DNA of 64,000 nt from Micromonospora nigra (lineage in GTDB: Bacteria > Actinomycetota > Actinomycetes > Mycobacteriales > Micromonosporaceae): contig NZ_FMHT01000003.1 in assembly GCF_900091585.1 (NCBI RefSeq), forward strand, positions 1,845,501 through 1,909,500, in the 5' to 3' direction. The translations under genes were made by a program, and so were the position numbers. The notes beneath the pieces were generated by a model that saw nothing but the letters and a program-made list of their open reading frames with translations, was not told the DNA's origin and made no database searches. Numbering within the stretch: position 1 is the first letter of the stretch; each line of letters starts with the position of its first letter. Shown piece by piece: positions 42,077 through 51,211 of this stretch.

Positions 42077-43090
42077 CGCGCCGCCGTCCCGGTTGGCCGC
42101 GATCCACGCGTCCATCCGCGCCCACCAGTCGAACAGCCAGTCGATGCGTTCCTGCCGCCCGGCGGGAACCTCCTCGGGCGGCACCGACCAGAACCGCATC
42201 ACGATGCGCTTGTCCATGGGCAGTTCCCGCCACACGTCGGCTGCGGTGAGCAGCCGGTCCAGGCCGGTGTGCGCCACGAAGACCACGCCGGCGTCGGGGG
42301 CGGCCTCCAGCGCCGCCAGCAGGCCACCCGGCTGCGGGGCGAGCACGTGCCGCATCCGCTCCGCGCGCAACGCCATCAGGTCGTGGCCCAGTTCCCGCAG
42401 CCGTTCGATGGCCCGGAGCCGGCGCCTCGGGGTGAAGTTGCCCCCCTCCGGGAAGATCACGAAGGCGTCGTCGTCGTCCAACCCGGTGGCCAGGTGCCCG
42501 ATCTGCTCGCTGACCGACCCCCGGCCCTTCGGCCCGGGTGCCAGGAACCTGTTGGGCAGCCGGTTGAGCAGCACGTCGATCGCCGGATCCCACTGCAGGC
42601 TGTCCTTCAGCACGATGCGCGGCTCCCGGTTGAACCAGTTCACCAGCGCGTGGATCAGGATGAACGAGTCGCCGGGGCCGGCGTGTCGGCACAGCACCAG
42701 CTCGGGCCGGCCGGGCAGGGCCGTGTCCGGGTCGGCACCGGCCACCTCGATGGTCAACCGCAGCGTCCACCGGGCCTGCCAGAACAGTGCCCGCAGGAAC
42801 CAGCCGGCGAGCCGGTAGTGAGCCCGTTGGAAGGCCGGTGAGCGGGTCCGCCAGCCGAAGCCGGAGCCGACCCAGAGGGCGAAGAGGGCCAGCAGTGCGG
42901 CGGCGTCCCAGACCAGGTAGACGCAGACGATCCAGAGCAGCCGCAGCGGGCGCAACCGGCCCGCCACGAACGGCGACACGGCCAGCGCGAGCAGGGCCCA
43001 GACGGGCACGGTGGTGAGCACCGTGCCGGCGAGCAGCACCACGCCGGGGCCGAGCAGCAGCCGACGGGCCCACCGGGGCGGCAGTGGCAT
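42074..43090 (-). CDS. PlsC-like phospholipid/glycerol acyltransferase
   Basis: A 338-aa membrane acyltransferase. TM segments lie at about 8-40 and 45-70; the catalytic HX4D motif is CRHAGPGDSF near residue 137, and the acyl-acceptor motif FPEGGNFTP is near 215. Such enzymes acylate lysophosphatidate or related lipids. The start overlaps the patatin stop by one base (TGATG), coupling a putative phospholipase to a re-acylating enzyme, which suggests lipid remodelling. Confidence 0.85.
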   Translation of the reverse strand: MPLPPRWARRLLLGPGVVLLAGTVLTTVPVWALLALAVSPFVAGRLRPLRLLWIVCVYLVWDAAALLALFALWVGSGFGWRTRSPAFQRAHYRLAGWFLRALFWQARWTLRLTIEVAGADPDTALPGRPELVLCRHAGPGDSFILIHALVNWFNREPRIVLKDSLQWDPAIDVLLNRLPNRFLAPGPKGRGSVSEQIGHLATGLDDDDAFVIFPEGGNFTPRRRLRAIERLRELGHDLMALRAERMRHVLAPQPGGLLAALEAAPDAGVVFVAHTGLDRLLTAADVWRELPMDKRIVMRFWSVPPEEVPAGRQERIDWLFDWWARMDAWIAANRDGGA

Positions 43091-43923
43091 CAGTGCTCCA
43101 GGTGGGTCGCCAGGTAGTGCCGGGACGCGGTGTAGGCGCGGCTGATCCGCCGCCCCACGGCCGCCATGTCCCGGTACGCCCACGGCGTGTCGTCCCGCGG
43201 CTCCAACCCGCCGGTGGGCAGCACGTGCACCTCCACTCCCTCGGGCAGGGCCGCCAGTTCCCGCGCGAACCGGTGCCGCCGGGCGATCTCGAACGCCACC
43301 TGGGCGATCTCCCACGGCCGGCGGGGCGGGGTCAGCGCCCGTTCGATCCGCCCCACCTGGAGCACGAAGATCCGGGTCGCCCCGGCGACGACGGCCTCCC
43401 CGATCGGGATCGAGTTGACGATGCCGCCGTCGACGTAGTGCTGGTCGCCGATGCGGGCCGGCGGCAGCAGCCCCGGCACCGAGGCGGAGGCGAGCACGGC
43501 CGGCACCAGCGGCCCCCGGTCGAACCAGTGTTCGGCGGCCCTTTCGATGTTGGCCGCACAGCAGCGGAACGGCACCTTCAGGTCGGCGAAGGTGGTGTCC
43601 GCACCGAGTTCGGCCTCCAGCAGCTTGCGCAACGGACGGGGCGAGTGCAGATGGGTCCGGGCGGCGAAGCGCCGAAGCTGCCGGGCGACGGAGTCGCCGT
43701 ACACCTCGCTGGCCTCGGGCGACGCCCAGAGCCGAACCAACCGGTCGGTGACCGCCTCGGTCGGATCCGCCGCGACGAGCGCGCCGTTGACCGCGCCGAT
43801 GGACGTGCCGAGCACCATGTCGGGCCGGATGCCGGCGCGGAACAGCGCCCGCAGCATGCCCACCTCGACCGCGCCGAGGACTCCGCCGCCCCCGAGCACG
43901 AACGCCACCGGTCCCGTAACCAT
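43090..43923 (-). CDS. Patatin-like phospholipase
   Basis: A 277-aa lipid acyl hydrolase. It has the oxyanion loop VLGGGGVLGAVEVG (residues 9-22), nucleophile Ser41 in GTSIG, and the dyad Asp in VDGGIVNSIP. The second of two in-frame ATGs is preferred (AGGA 8 nt upstream); the first at 43932 would add three residues. It is coupled to the acyltransferase and divergent from the kinase gene. Confidence 0.9.
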   Translation of the reverse strand: MVTGPVAFVLGGGGVLGAVEVGMLRALFRAGIRPDMVLGTSIGAVNGALVAADPTEAVTDRLVRLWASPEASEVYGDSVARQLRRFAARTHLHSPRPLRKLLEAELGADTTFADLKVPFRCCAANIERAAEHWFDRGPLVPAVLASASVPGLLPPARIGDQHYVDGGIVNSIPIGEAVVAGATRIFVLQVGRIERALTPPRRPWEIAQVAFEIARRHRFARELAALPEGVEVHVLPTGGLEPRDDTPWAYRDMAAVGRRISRAYTASRHYLATHLEH

Positions 43924-44068
43924 GCCGTTCATCCTGGCACGAGCGGGCAGCCGCGCTCGGGGAGCGGGCGACCAGCACGGGACGGTCCACGATGGCGCCG
44001 GAAGGCGTTGACACCGGCGAAACATTCGCGCAACCTGATACCGCTCCCACCCCGAGGCAGGTGCGTTC

Positions 44069-45721
44069 GTGAAGCCAGCACTGCAGCCCGGCCGCTTGCT
44101 GGCCCGCAGGTACCGGCTGATCGACCAGATCGGCGCAGGTGGCATGTCGGTGATCTGGCGGGCTCGCGACGAGGTGCTCGACCGGGTCGTCGCCCTGAAG
44201 GTGCTCGCCCCGTCACTCGCCGCCGACGCCCGCTTCCGGGACATGGTCCGCGAGGAGGCCCGGGCGGCCGCGCAGCTCGTCCACCCGCACGTGACGTCGG
44301 TGCACGACTACGGCGAGGCGATGGCCCCGGACGGCTCCATCACCTCGTTCGTGGTGATGGAGCTGCTCAGCGGCGAGGAGTTGGAGTTCCGGCTCACCGA
44401 GGGGCCGCTGCCCTGGCCGGAGGCGGTGCGCATCGGCGCGGAGGTGGCCGACGCGCTGGCCGCCGCGCACCGGCTGGGCATCGTGCACCGCGACATCACC
44501 CCGGCGAACGTGATGATGACCGACGTGGGCGCGAAGGTGCTCGACTTCGGCATCGCCGCCCGCATCGGCACGCCCGACGACGACGAGGACGGCGGCACCT
44601 TCGGCACTCCCGCCTACGTCGCGCCGGAACGGCTGGACGGTGCGCCCGCCCAGCCGCACACCGACGTCTACTCGCTCGGGGTGCTGCTGTTCGAGGCGCT
44701 GACCGGCCGGGTGCCGTACCCGGCCGACACCTGGGAACAACTCAGCACCGCGCTGGCCACCGGAACGCCGCCGTCGCTGGCGGACCTGCCGGACCTGCCG
44801 CCCGGAGTGGCCCGGGTCTGCCTGCGCTGTCTGTCCCGCGATCCCGCGCAGCGGCCCACCGCCCGGCAGGTGGCCACCGTGCTGCGCGACCAGATGCTGC
44901 CGGCCGACCCGCAGGCCGCCACCATGCTGTCCCCCACCGTGACCCTGCCGGCGGTGGAGTCCGCCCCGGCCCAGACCGTGTCCCGGCTCGCCGGGGAACG
45001 GAACCAGCCCGTCGCGGGCCAGGCCGCACCGGCCCCGGCCGGGGAACGGGCTCAGCCCATCGGCAACCCGGGTCAGCTGGCCGACGGGCGGAGTCGGGCC
45101 GCCGGGGAAGCGGGCCGGCCCGCCGGGGTCGCCCTCGCGGCACCGGCCGACGACGCGCCGCCCGGTTACGCCGGCCCGCAGGTCGACCCGCCACCGCGAC
45201 GGCGCTCCCGGATCCCGGTCCTGCTGGTGCCGGTGGTCCTGGCGCTGGGGCTGGCGCTGGCCATTCCCGCGCTGTGGCCCGACGACCCGAGCCCGCCGGT
45301 CACGCTGCCCACGGAGGCACCGGTCGAGTCACCCTCTCCCGTCGAACGGTCCGCCGAACCCGACCCGCCCACGGCGTCCGCCGTCGCGCCGCCGTCGCGT
45401 CCGCCCGCGCCGCCGTCGTCGCCGTCACCGACTCCCAGCCCGGCGACCGGCGACACCCTCATCGAGGCGGCCAACCGGATCGACGGGCTGATCGAGGCCG
45501 GCCTCGACGACGGCGGCATCCGTCCCGACGTGGGCCAGGACCTGCGCAACGAGCTGCGCAACCTGACCGGCGCGGCTGCCCGCGGCGAGGACGCGCTCGG
45601 CCCGGCGGTGGCCCGACTGCGCGAGAAGGTCGCCATCCGCCGTGCTGAGGGCTCGCTGAGCGCGGAGTACGCCCGCCAACTCGACGCCGCGATCACCGCG
45701 CTCGGTGCCGCGCGGGCCTGA
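44069..45721 (+). CDS. Transmembrane Ser/Thr protein kinase
   Basis: A 550-aa PknB-type kinase. The kinase domain spans about 14-275: glycine loop IGAGGMSVIW, Lys44 in VALKVL, catalytic loop HRDITPANV (Asp142, Asn147), DFG at 159-161 and activation segment GTFGTPAYVAPE. A disordered Pro/Ala region follows; one TM helix lies near 385-403 (VLLVPVVLALGLALAIP), then a Pro/Ser linker and a helical extracytoplasmic domain (about 455-550). The usual HRDxK lysine is Thr144, a variation worth noting. GTG start with AGG 7 nt upstream. It is divergent from the patatin gene. Confidence 0.9.
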   Translation: MKPALQPGRLLARRYRLIDQIGAGGMSVIWRARDEVLDRVVALKVLAPSLAADARFRDMVREEARAAAQLVHPHVTSVHDYGEAMAPDGSITSFVVMELLSGEELEFRLTEGPLPWPEAVRIGAEVADALAAAHRLGIVHRDITPANVMMTDVGAKVLDFGIAARIGTPDDDEDGGTFGTPAYVAPERLDGAPAQPHTDVYSLGVLLFEALTGRVPYPADTWEQLSTALATGTPPSLADLPDLPPGVARVCLRCLSRDPAQRPTARQVATVLRDQMLPADPQAATMLSPTVTLPAVESAPAQTVSRLAGERNQPVAGQAAPAPAGERAQPIGNPGQLADGRSRAAGEAGRPAGVALAAPADDAPPGYAGPQVDPPPRRRSRIPVLLVPVVLALGLALAIPALWPDDPSPPVTLPTEAPVESPSPVERSAEPDPPTASAVAPPSRPPAPPSSPSPTPSPATGDTLIEAANRIDGLIEAGLDDGGIRPDVGQDLRNELRNLTGAAARGEDALGPAVARLREKVAIRRAEGSLSAEYARQLDAAITALGAARA

Positions 45722-45806
45722 ACCGTGCGAGCCTGAACCGCGCCGGTCCGAGCGGACCTGAGCTGCGGGGGCCTGAGCCGTGCCGGCCGGAGCCGCGCGG
45801 AGTCCC

Positions 45807-46913
45807 TCAGCGGGCCGCGACCCGGGGCGGCTCGCGCACCGGTACGGGTGGCACGGCGGCGCCGACGAACCGGCGGTACACCGCCTCGTAGCCGAGCGCC
45901 ATGCGCTGCGTGGAGAAGTTCTCCACGACGTGCGCCACGCAGTCCGCCGGGTCGATCCGGGACGCGGCGCGCAGCGCGGCGGGCAGTTCGTCGTCGCGTT
46001 CGCAGACCAGGCCCGTCACACCGGGCCGGACCAGCTCGGGCACCGAGCCCCGGTGCAGCGCCACCACCGGCGTGCCGGTCGCCATCGCCTCCAGGATGAC
46101 CATGCCGAACGGCTCCTCCCACTGGATCGGCATGATCAGGCAGCGCGCCTCGACGAGCAGCCGCAGGGCGGCGGTCCGGTCGGCGTCCATCACCACCGTC
46201 ACGTCCTCGCCCAACATCGGCCGGACCACCTCGTGGAAGTAGCTCCGCTCGGCCGGCTCGTTGCACTTGCCGGCGAGCACCAGCGGCAGCCCCGCCTCCC
46301 GACAGGCCCGGATCGCGAGGTCGGGGCCCTTGTCGGGGCTGAACCTGGCCAGCCAGAGCACCGGGCCGGGACCGGGCGCGTACTTGCGGGGGATGCCCTG
46401 CACGTCCATCGCGTTGTGTACGGTGCCGACCCACGGCAGCCCCGGGTTGAGGCGGCGCTGGGCGTGTGAGATCGCCACCAGGCCGACTCCGTGGTCGGTG
46501 TCGCCGAGCACCGTGCCGTACTCACCGACGGGGTTGCCGTGCACGGTGGCGACGGTCGGCACCGCCCGCCTGCCGGCGACCAGCGGCCCGATGGTGGTGT
46601 GGTCGTGGATCACGTCGAAGTCGGCCGGGTCGACGAGGTCGTTGACCCGGGCCAGGTGGGCCAGTTCGGGCAGCGACTCGCCCAGGCGGTGGTACTGCAA
46701 CTGCGGCCCGGTCGAGACGAAGCCGGCGGCGGTGCCGTGGTGCTCGCCGGCCCCGAACAGGGTCACCGCGTGGCCGCGCGCCACCAACGCGTCGACCAGC
46801 CCCGCCACCACGTTCTCCAGACCGCCGTACCCCGGTGGAGGCACCGACAGCCACGGCGGCACCACCATCGCGATGCGCAGCGGCCGCTCGGCCGGAAGGT
46901 GGTTGTCGGCCAC
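45807..46913 (-). CDS. GT4-family glycosyltransferase
   Basis: A 368-aa GT-B enzyme. The N-terminal domain starts IAMVVPPWLSVPPPGYGGLE, with the glycine loop; FDVIHDHTT holds the conserved HDH; and the C-terminal nucleotide-sugar domain shows WLARFSPDKGPDLAI and the EX7E motif in EEPFGMVILEA. Acceptor and sugar are unknown. The GTG at 46913 has GGGAGG 4 nt upstream. It stands alone, convergent with the kinase. The gap 45722-45806 repeats GCCTGAACCG twice, copying the kinase stop. Confidence 0.88.
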   Translation of the reverse strand: MADNHLPAERPLRIAMVVPPWLSVPPPGYGGLENVVAGLVDALVARGHAVTLFGAGEHHGTAAGFVSTGPQLQYHRLGESLPELAHLARVNDLVDPADFDVIHDHTTIGPLVAGRRAVPTVATVHGNPVGEYGTVLGDTDHGVGLVAISHAQRRLNPGLPWVGTVHNAMDVQGIPRKYAPGPGPVLWLARFSPDKGPDLAIRACREAGLPLVLAGKCNEPAERSYFHEVVRPMLGEDVTVVMDADRTAALRLLVEARCLIMPIQWEEPFGMVILEAMATGTPVVALHRGSVPELVRPGVTGLVCERDDELPAALRAASRIDPADCVAHVVENFSTQRMALGYEAVYRRFVGAAVPPVPVREPPRVAAR

Positions 46914-47013
46914 GAGTCCTCCCCGTCGGTCTGCGGTGGCACGGGCGCCCCGGCGGAGCGGTCGGTGGGGGTTTCCCACTGCCGGTGGCACCAAACGACG
47001 TCGCCCCGCCGGG

Positions 47014-47691
47014 TCAACCGCCGACCAGCAGGCGGTCCCGCACCGCCCGGACGCCCCCGGTCGACCAGGCGATCCGCTCCGCCTGGTCGCGTTCCCACCC
47101 GGAGCGGACCACCCCGCCCAGCACGACCGCACCCCCGTCGTGCACCTCGACCGTCACCCGCTCGGTGCCGATGCCCCGCAGCAGGGCCCGCTGGACGTCC
47201 CGACGGATCCGGTCGTTGTCCGATGGGGTGTCGGGCCTGACCTCGACCAGGTTTGTCACCCCGCGTACGCCGCGCAGCCGGCGCAGCTCCGCCTCGGCGG
47301 TGCGCCGCTGCCAGCCGAACTCGACCTCGCCGCGCAGCATCACCCAGCCGGCCGACACGGTCACGTCGAGCCGTTCGGCGGGCACGAAGCTGTCCCAGTC
47401 CAGCGCGCGGACGGCCGCGATGGCCAGGTCGCCGTCGGTCACCTCCACCGGGCCGGGCGGGCGTACCTCGATCTGGTCGGCGACCGCCCGCACCCCGCGT
47501 ACCCGGTGGGCGCAGCGCTGCGCCGCCCACCTCCGGGCCGCGCCGTCCACCTGCCCGGTGAGGGTGACCACACCGTCGGACACGCTCACCCCGATGCCGG
47601 TGGCGTGCACCTCGGCCGCCCAGGACAGTTCGGCGAGCACGTCACGTTGGATCAGGTCGTCACTGCGGACGGCGGCCGCGGTGGCGGTCAT
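47014..47691 (-). CDS. Triple BON-domain protein
   Basis: A 225-aa soluble protein made of three BON domains, each with the GVVTLTGQV, GWVMLRGEV or AVVLGGVV strand and a following R(V)RGVxxV helix. BON domains bind phospholipids or occur in osmotic-shock proteins. The N-terminus is not a signal peptide, so it is cytoplasmic. GGGAGGGG precedes the ATG. It lies downstream of the htrA terminator as a separate unit. Confidence 0.88.
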   Translation of the reverse strand: MTATAAAVRSDDLIQRDVLAELSWAAEVHATGIGVSVSDGVVTLTGQVDGAARRWAAQRCAHRVRGVRAVADQIEVRPPGPVEVTDGDLAIAAVRALDWDSFVPAERLDVTVSAGWVMLRGEVEFGWQRRTAEAELRRLRGVRGVTNLVEVRPDTPSDNDRIRRDVQRALLRGIGTERVTVEVHDGGAVVLGGVVRSGWERDQAERIAWSTGGVRAVRDRLLVGG

Positions 47692-47789
47692 GGCAACCCC
47701 TCCCGTACGTCTCGGCTGGTCCCACGCTGCCTCGTGGCGGGGTGGGCCGGGCTCACCCGGACCGGGTGAACCGGTCCCGACACGCCAAA

Positions 47790-47834
47790 CGGGCGGCGGG
47801 TGACGCGACCGCTGGTCGCGTCACCCGCCGCCCG
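47790..47834 (-). terminator. htrA terminator
   Basis: A perfect 21-bp stem (47790-47810 with 47814-47834), loop GCT, 27 nt past the minus-strand htrA stop. Confidence 0.92.
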
Positions 47835-47861
47835 AGGAGGGAGCTGGTTGCCCGGTACCGC

Positions 47862-49574
47862 CTAGGACGCCTCGGCGAGCGTCACGACGACGCTGGCCTC
47901 GGCGCCGTTGCGCTGGTAGGTCACCTCGACCCGGTCGCCGACCTTGCCGGCCTGCACGGCGCCGACGAGATCGGTGGAGTCGTTGATCACCTTGTCGCCG
48001 AAGCGGATGATGACGTCGCCGCGCTGGAGCCCGGCGCGTTCGGCGGCGCTGCCGGGGCTGACGGCGGCGACCAGCGCGCCACCGCCCGGGGCAGCGTTCA
48101 CGCTGACACCGAGGGACGGGTGGCTGACCTTCTCGCCCCGCTGGAGCTTGCCGGCCACGTCCTTGGCCTTGTTGCTCGGGATCGCGAAGCCCACACCGAT
48201 GTTGCCGCTGCTCTGCCCGGAGGTGGCGATGGCCGTGTTGATGCCGATCACCTCGCCCCGGGTGTTGACCAGCGCACCCCCGGAGTTGCCCGGGTTGATG
48301 GGCGCGTCGGTCTGGAGCAGGCCGGAGATCGAACTGGCGCCCCGGCCCGGCTCCTGCTGGCTGCCCGCGGAGATGGTGCGGTCACGGGCGCTGAGGATGC
48401 CGGCGGTGACGGAGCCCTGTAGGCCCAGCGGGCTGCCGAGGGCGAGCACCTGGTCGCCGACCTGCATGGCGTCACTGTCGCCGAAGGTGGCCGCCTTCAG
48501 GTCGCGTACGCCGCCGGCCTTGAGTACGGCCAGGTCGGTCTTCGGGTCGGTACCGACGATCTCCGCCTGGGCGATGGTGCCGTTGGCGAAGATCACCCGG
48601 ACGTTGTCGGCCGAGGCGACCACGTGGTTGTTGGTCAGCACGAAGCCGTCGGCGCTGAGGATCACGCCGGAGCCCTCGCCGCTGTCGGTGGCGATCGACA
48701 CCACGCTGTCCTGTACGGCGGCGGCGATCTTCGGCAGATCCGCGCCGTTGATCACGGGTGCCGCGGAGTAGGTGCGGGTCACTCCGCCGTCGCTGTCCAG
48801 GGCGTGCACCAGCGCGCCGCCGGCCACGCCGGAGCCGAGCATCAGGGCGAAGACCGCCACACCGGCGCCGGCGAACTTGGCGATCCGGCCCGGCCGGGGG
48901 CCCGACTGCGGCGCCGGGGCCCACGGTGCCGCCGGCTGGCCCGGGTAGCCCGCGCCGGGGTAGCCGGGCTGCGCGGACGGATAGCCCGACTGGGCCGTGG
49001 CCGGATAGCCCGACTGGGACGAGCCCGGGTAACCCGACTGGGCCGGGGCCGGATAGCCCGACTGGGCCCCGGGGTAGCCACTCTGGGAAGTGGAGGGATA
49101 GCCCGACTGGGCGGCGGACGGGTAGCCGGGCTGGTTCGCGGCGTGGTAGCCGAGCTGCGGCGCGGCCGGATAGCCGGGCTGGGACGAGCCCGGGTTGCCC
49201 GTTCCCGGCCCGGGACGGCCGGGCTGCGGGCCGGCCCAGGGGCCCTGCTGACCAGGGTGGAACGGTGCGCCGGGCTGGCGGGCGGCCGGATACGGGCCGG
49301 CCTGCGGCTGCCCGGCCTGCGGGTACGGCGGGGCCGACGGCGTGGCAGAACCGCCGTCACGGGCGGCCTCGGCAGCGGCGTGGCCGCCGTCGGAGGCGGA
49401 AGCGGAGTCGGACGGGCTGCCGGGGCGGGACTCCGGCGCACCGGCGACGCGGAGCGCCTCGGTCGGTTCGGCGGGGTCGGACTGCGCACGCTCGGCGCCA
49501 GGCAGCTCGGGGGATGCCGGGTCGGCGTCGGAGGGGGCCGGCCGCCGTTGCGGGTCGGACTCGTACTCGGTCAT
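47862..49574 (-). CDS. HtrA/DegP-like membrane-anchored serine protease
   Basis: A 570-aa S1C protease. The cytoplasmic N-terminus (1-225) is disordered with many repeats of SGYP(x)nQ. A TM helix lies at about 230-255 (FAGAGVAVFALMLGSGVAGG); then a trypsin-like domain has the triad His in LTNNHVV, Asp in PKTDLAVLK and Ser in NPGNSGGAL; a single PDZ domain (GVSVNAAPGGGALV onward) completes it. It degrades or refolds damaged envelope proteins. It lies 62 nt downstream of the sensor-kinase gene with its own promoter and a direct repeat matching one before the response-regulator gene, an arrangement like mprAB-pepD of mycobacteria. Confidence 0.92.
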   Translation of the reverse strand: MTEYESDPQRRPAPSDADPASPELPGAERAQSDPAEPTEALRVAGAPESRPGSPSDSASASDGGHAAAEAARDGGSATPSAPPYPQAGQPQAGPYPAARQPGAPFHPGQQGPWAGPQPGRPGPGTGNPGSSQPGYPAAPQLGYHAANQPGYPSAAQSGYPSTSQSGYPGAQSGYPAPAQSGYPGSSQSGYPATAQSGYPSAQPGYPGAGYPGQPAAPWAPAPQSGPRPGRIAKFAGAGVAVFALMLGSGVAGGALVHALDSDGGVTRTYSAAPVINGADLPKIAAAVQDSVVSIATDSGEGSGVILSADGFVLTNNHVVASADNVRVIFANGTIAQAEIVGTDPKTDLAVLKAGGVRDLKAATFGDSDAMQVGDQVLALGSPLGLQGSVTAGILSARDRTISAGSQQEPGRGASSISGLLQTDAPINPGNSGGALVNTRGEVIGINTAIATSGQSSGNIGVGFAIPSNKAKDVAGKLQRGEKVSHPSLGVSVNAAPGGGALVAAVSPGSAAERAGLQRGDVIIRFGDKVINDSTDLVGAVQAGKVGDRVEVTYQRNGAEASVVVTLAEAS

Positions 49575-49593
49575 GTCACCACTGTGCCCGGTG

Positions 49594-49634
49594 ACACTAG
49601 GACGAGGCTGGGCCGGGGCTGAACGTTAGCTGAA
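49594..49634 (-). promoter_or_regulatory. htrA promoter with OmpR-type direct repeat
   Basis: On the plus strand GCTGAACGTTAGCTGAAAG at 49618-49636 contains GCTGAA twice, 11 bp apart. A -10 box TAGTGT (49599-49594, minus) lies 18 nt downstream of the repeat in the direction of transcription, so the repeat covers the -35 region, as expected for an activating OmpR-family regulator. Confidence 0.65.
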
Positions 49635-49636
49635 AG

Positions 49637-51211
49637 TCACCCGCCCTCACCGTCCGCGTTCGGGGCCAGCGGGAGCCGGACCCGGAAGGTCGCTCCCCCA
49701 CCCGCCGTCTCCGCCACCTCGACGGTGCCCTCGTGGGCGGCGACCAGAGCGGCGACGATCGCCAGCCCCAGCCCTGTCCCGGTGGTGCCGCCGGCCCGCC
49801 GGGTCCGTGCCGCGTCCGCCCGGTAGAACCGCTCGAACACCCGCTCCGCCTGCTCGGGGGTGAGACCCGGGCCGGTGTCGGCCACCTCCACCACGGCCAC
49901 GTCCTCCACCACGGTGACGTCGCCGGGTTCGGCACGCAACCGCAGCGTCACCGTCGCCTCGGCCGGGGTGTGCCGCAGTGCGTTGGTCATCAGGTTGCCG
50001 ATCACCTGGCGCAGCCGCGCGTCGTCGCCCCGCACCACCAGCGGCCCGGAGTGGGGGGCGATCTCCAGGTCGATGCGCCGGTCGGGCGCCACGGCGCGGG
50101 CGGCCTCCACGGCGTCCGCCGCCAGCACGGGCAACTCCACCGGGGCCAGGGACAGCGGTCGCTCCCGGTCCAGCCGGGCCAGCAGCAGCAGGTCCTCCAC
50201 CAGCAGCCCCATCCGGGACGCCTCGTCCTCGATGCGGCGCAGCAGGTCGGCGGTTTGCTCGGGTGCGCGGGCGGCACCCTGCCGGTACAGCTCCGCGAAG
50301 CCCCGGATGGTGGTCAGCGGCGTACGCAGCTCGTGTGAGGCGTCCGCCACGAACTGCCGCATCCGCTCCTCCGAGCGGCGTGCCCGCGCCTCGGAGGCCA
50401 GCGCCGACCCGGCGGCGTCGCGGGCGGCGGCCTCGGCGGCACGGGCGGCGATCTCCGAGGCCGCCCGTGCGGTGAAGGCCACCTCGATCTGGGTCAGCAT
50501 CGCGTTCAGTGCCCGCGACAGCCGGCCCAGCTCCGAGGTGGGGCAGGGATCCCCCTCCTCCGGGTCGGGCACCCGCTGGCTCAGGTCGCCGCCGGCGATG
50601 GCGGCGGCCGTGCGTTCGATCTCCACCAGCGGTTTCAGGCTGGTCCGTACGATCGCCGCGCCGATCGAGGCGAGCAGCACCAGGACCGCCCCGCCGACCA
50701 GCACGTCGATCCAGACCAGCCGGGTGACCGCCCGGTCGACGTCGGTGAGGTGCTGGCCGATGGCCGCCCACTGGCCGTTGGGCAGCTGCGTGTAGAGCAT
50801 CCGCCACCGCACCTCGCTGCCCCTCGCCCGCTGCGGGACGGGCTCCCCGGCCCGCTCCTCGAAGCCCGCCGCGTTCGCCGGGATCAGCGGCAGGTCCCGT
50901 TCGTCGAACTGGCGCACGTCGTACTTCTCGGGATACACCTTCCCGCTGCTGCGGTCGGTCACCACCACCAGGTAGTCGGTGGGGAAGCCGATCGGGCCCT
51001 CCTGGCCGGCCAGCAGCGCGAGTTCGACGTTGCGGGCCGCGCCGCGCAGTTCGGCGTCGACCTGGTCGATGAGGTAGCTGCGGAGGAAGAACGTGGTCAG
51101 CGATGCGATCACCAGCAGCGCCGCCGCGACCAGGGTCAGGACCGCCGCGACCAGCTTGACGCGCAGCGGAATGCCGCGCAGCCGGAGCTTGCCCTGCTGG
51201 TACGCGTTCAC
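49637..51211 (-). CDS. Two-component sensor histidine kinase
   Basis: A 524-aa sensor. TM1 at about 20-42, an extracytoplasmic loop of about 130 aa, TM2 at about 172-195, HAMP domain at 196-250, a helical Ala/Arg-rich insert, HisKA with the phosphorylated His in FVADASHELRTPL, and an ATPase domain with N box IGNLMTNALRHT, G1 VADTGPGL and G2 GTGLGLAIV. The GTG start overlaps the response-regulator stop (GTGA). With HtrA downstream, it probably senses envelope stress, as MprB does. Confidence 0.93.
   Translation of the reverse strand: MNAYQQGKLRLRGIPLRVKLVAAVLTLVAAALLVIASLTTFFLRSYLIDQVDAELRGAARNVELALLAGQEGPIGFPTDYLVVVTDRSSGKVYPEKYDVRQFDERDLPLIPANAAGFEERAGEPVPQRARGSEVRWRMLYTQLPNGQWAAIGQHLTDVDRAVTRLVWIDVLVGGAVLVLLASIGAAIVRTSLKPLVEIERTAAAIAGGDLSQRVPDPEEGDPCPTSELGRLSRALNAMLTQIEVAFTARAASEIAARAAEAAARDAAGSALASEARARRSEERMRQFVADASHELRTPLTTIRGFAELYRQGAARAPEQTADLLRRIEDEASRMGLLVEDLLLLARLDRERPLSLAPVELPVLAADAVEAARAVAPDRRIDLEIAPHSGPLVVRGDDARLRQVIGNLMTNALRHTPAEATVTLRLRAEPGDVTVVEDVAVVEVADTGPGLTPEQAERVFERFYRADAARTRRAGGTTGTGLGLAIVAALVAAHEGTVEVAETAGGGATFRVRLPLAPNADGEGG

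Noticed and set aside
43084..45648. An 854-codon open frame overlapping the patatin and kinase genes
   Set aside because: Arg/Gly/Pro-rich low-complexity shadow of two well-supported genes, with no motif of its own.
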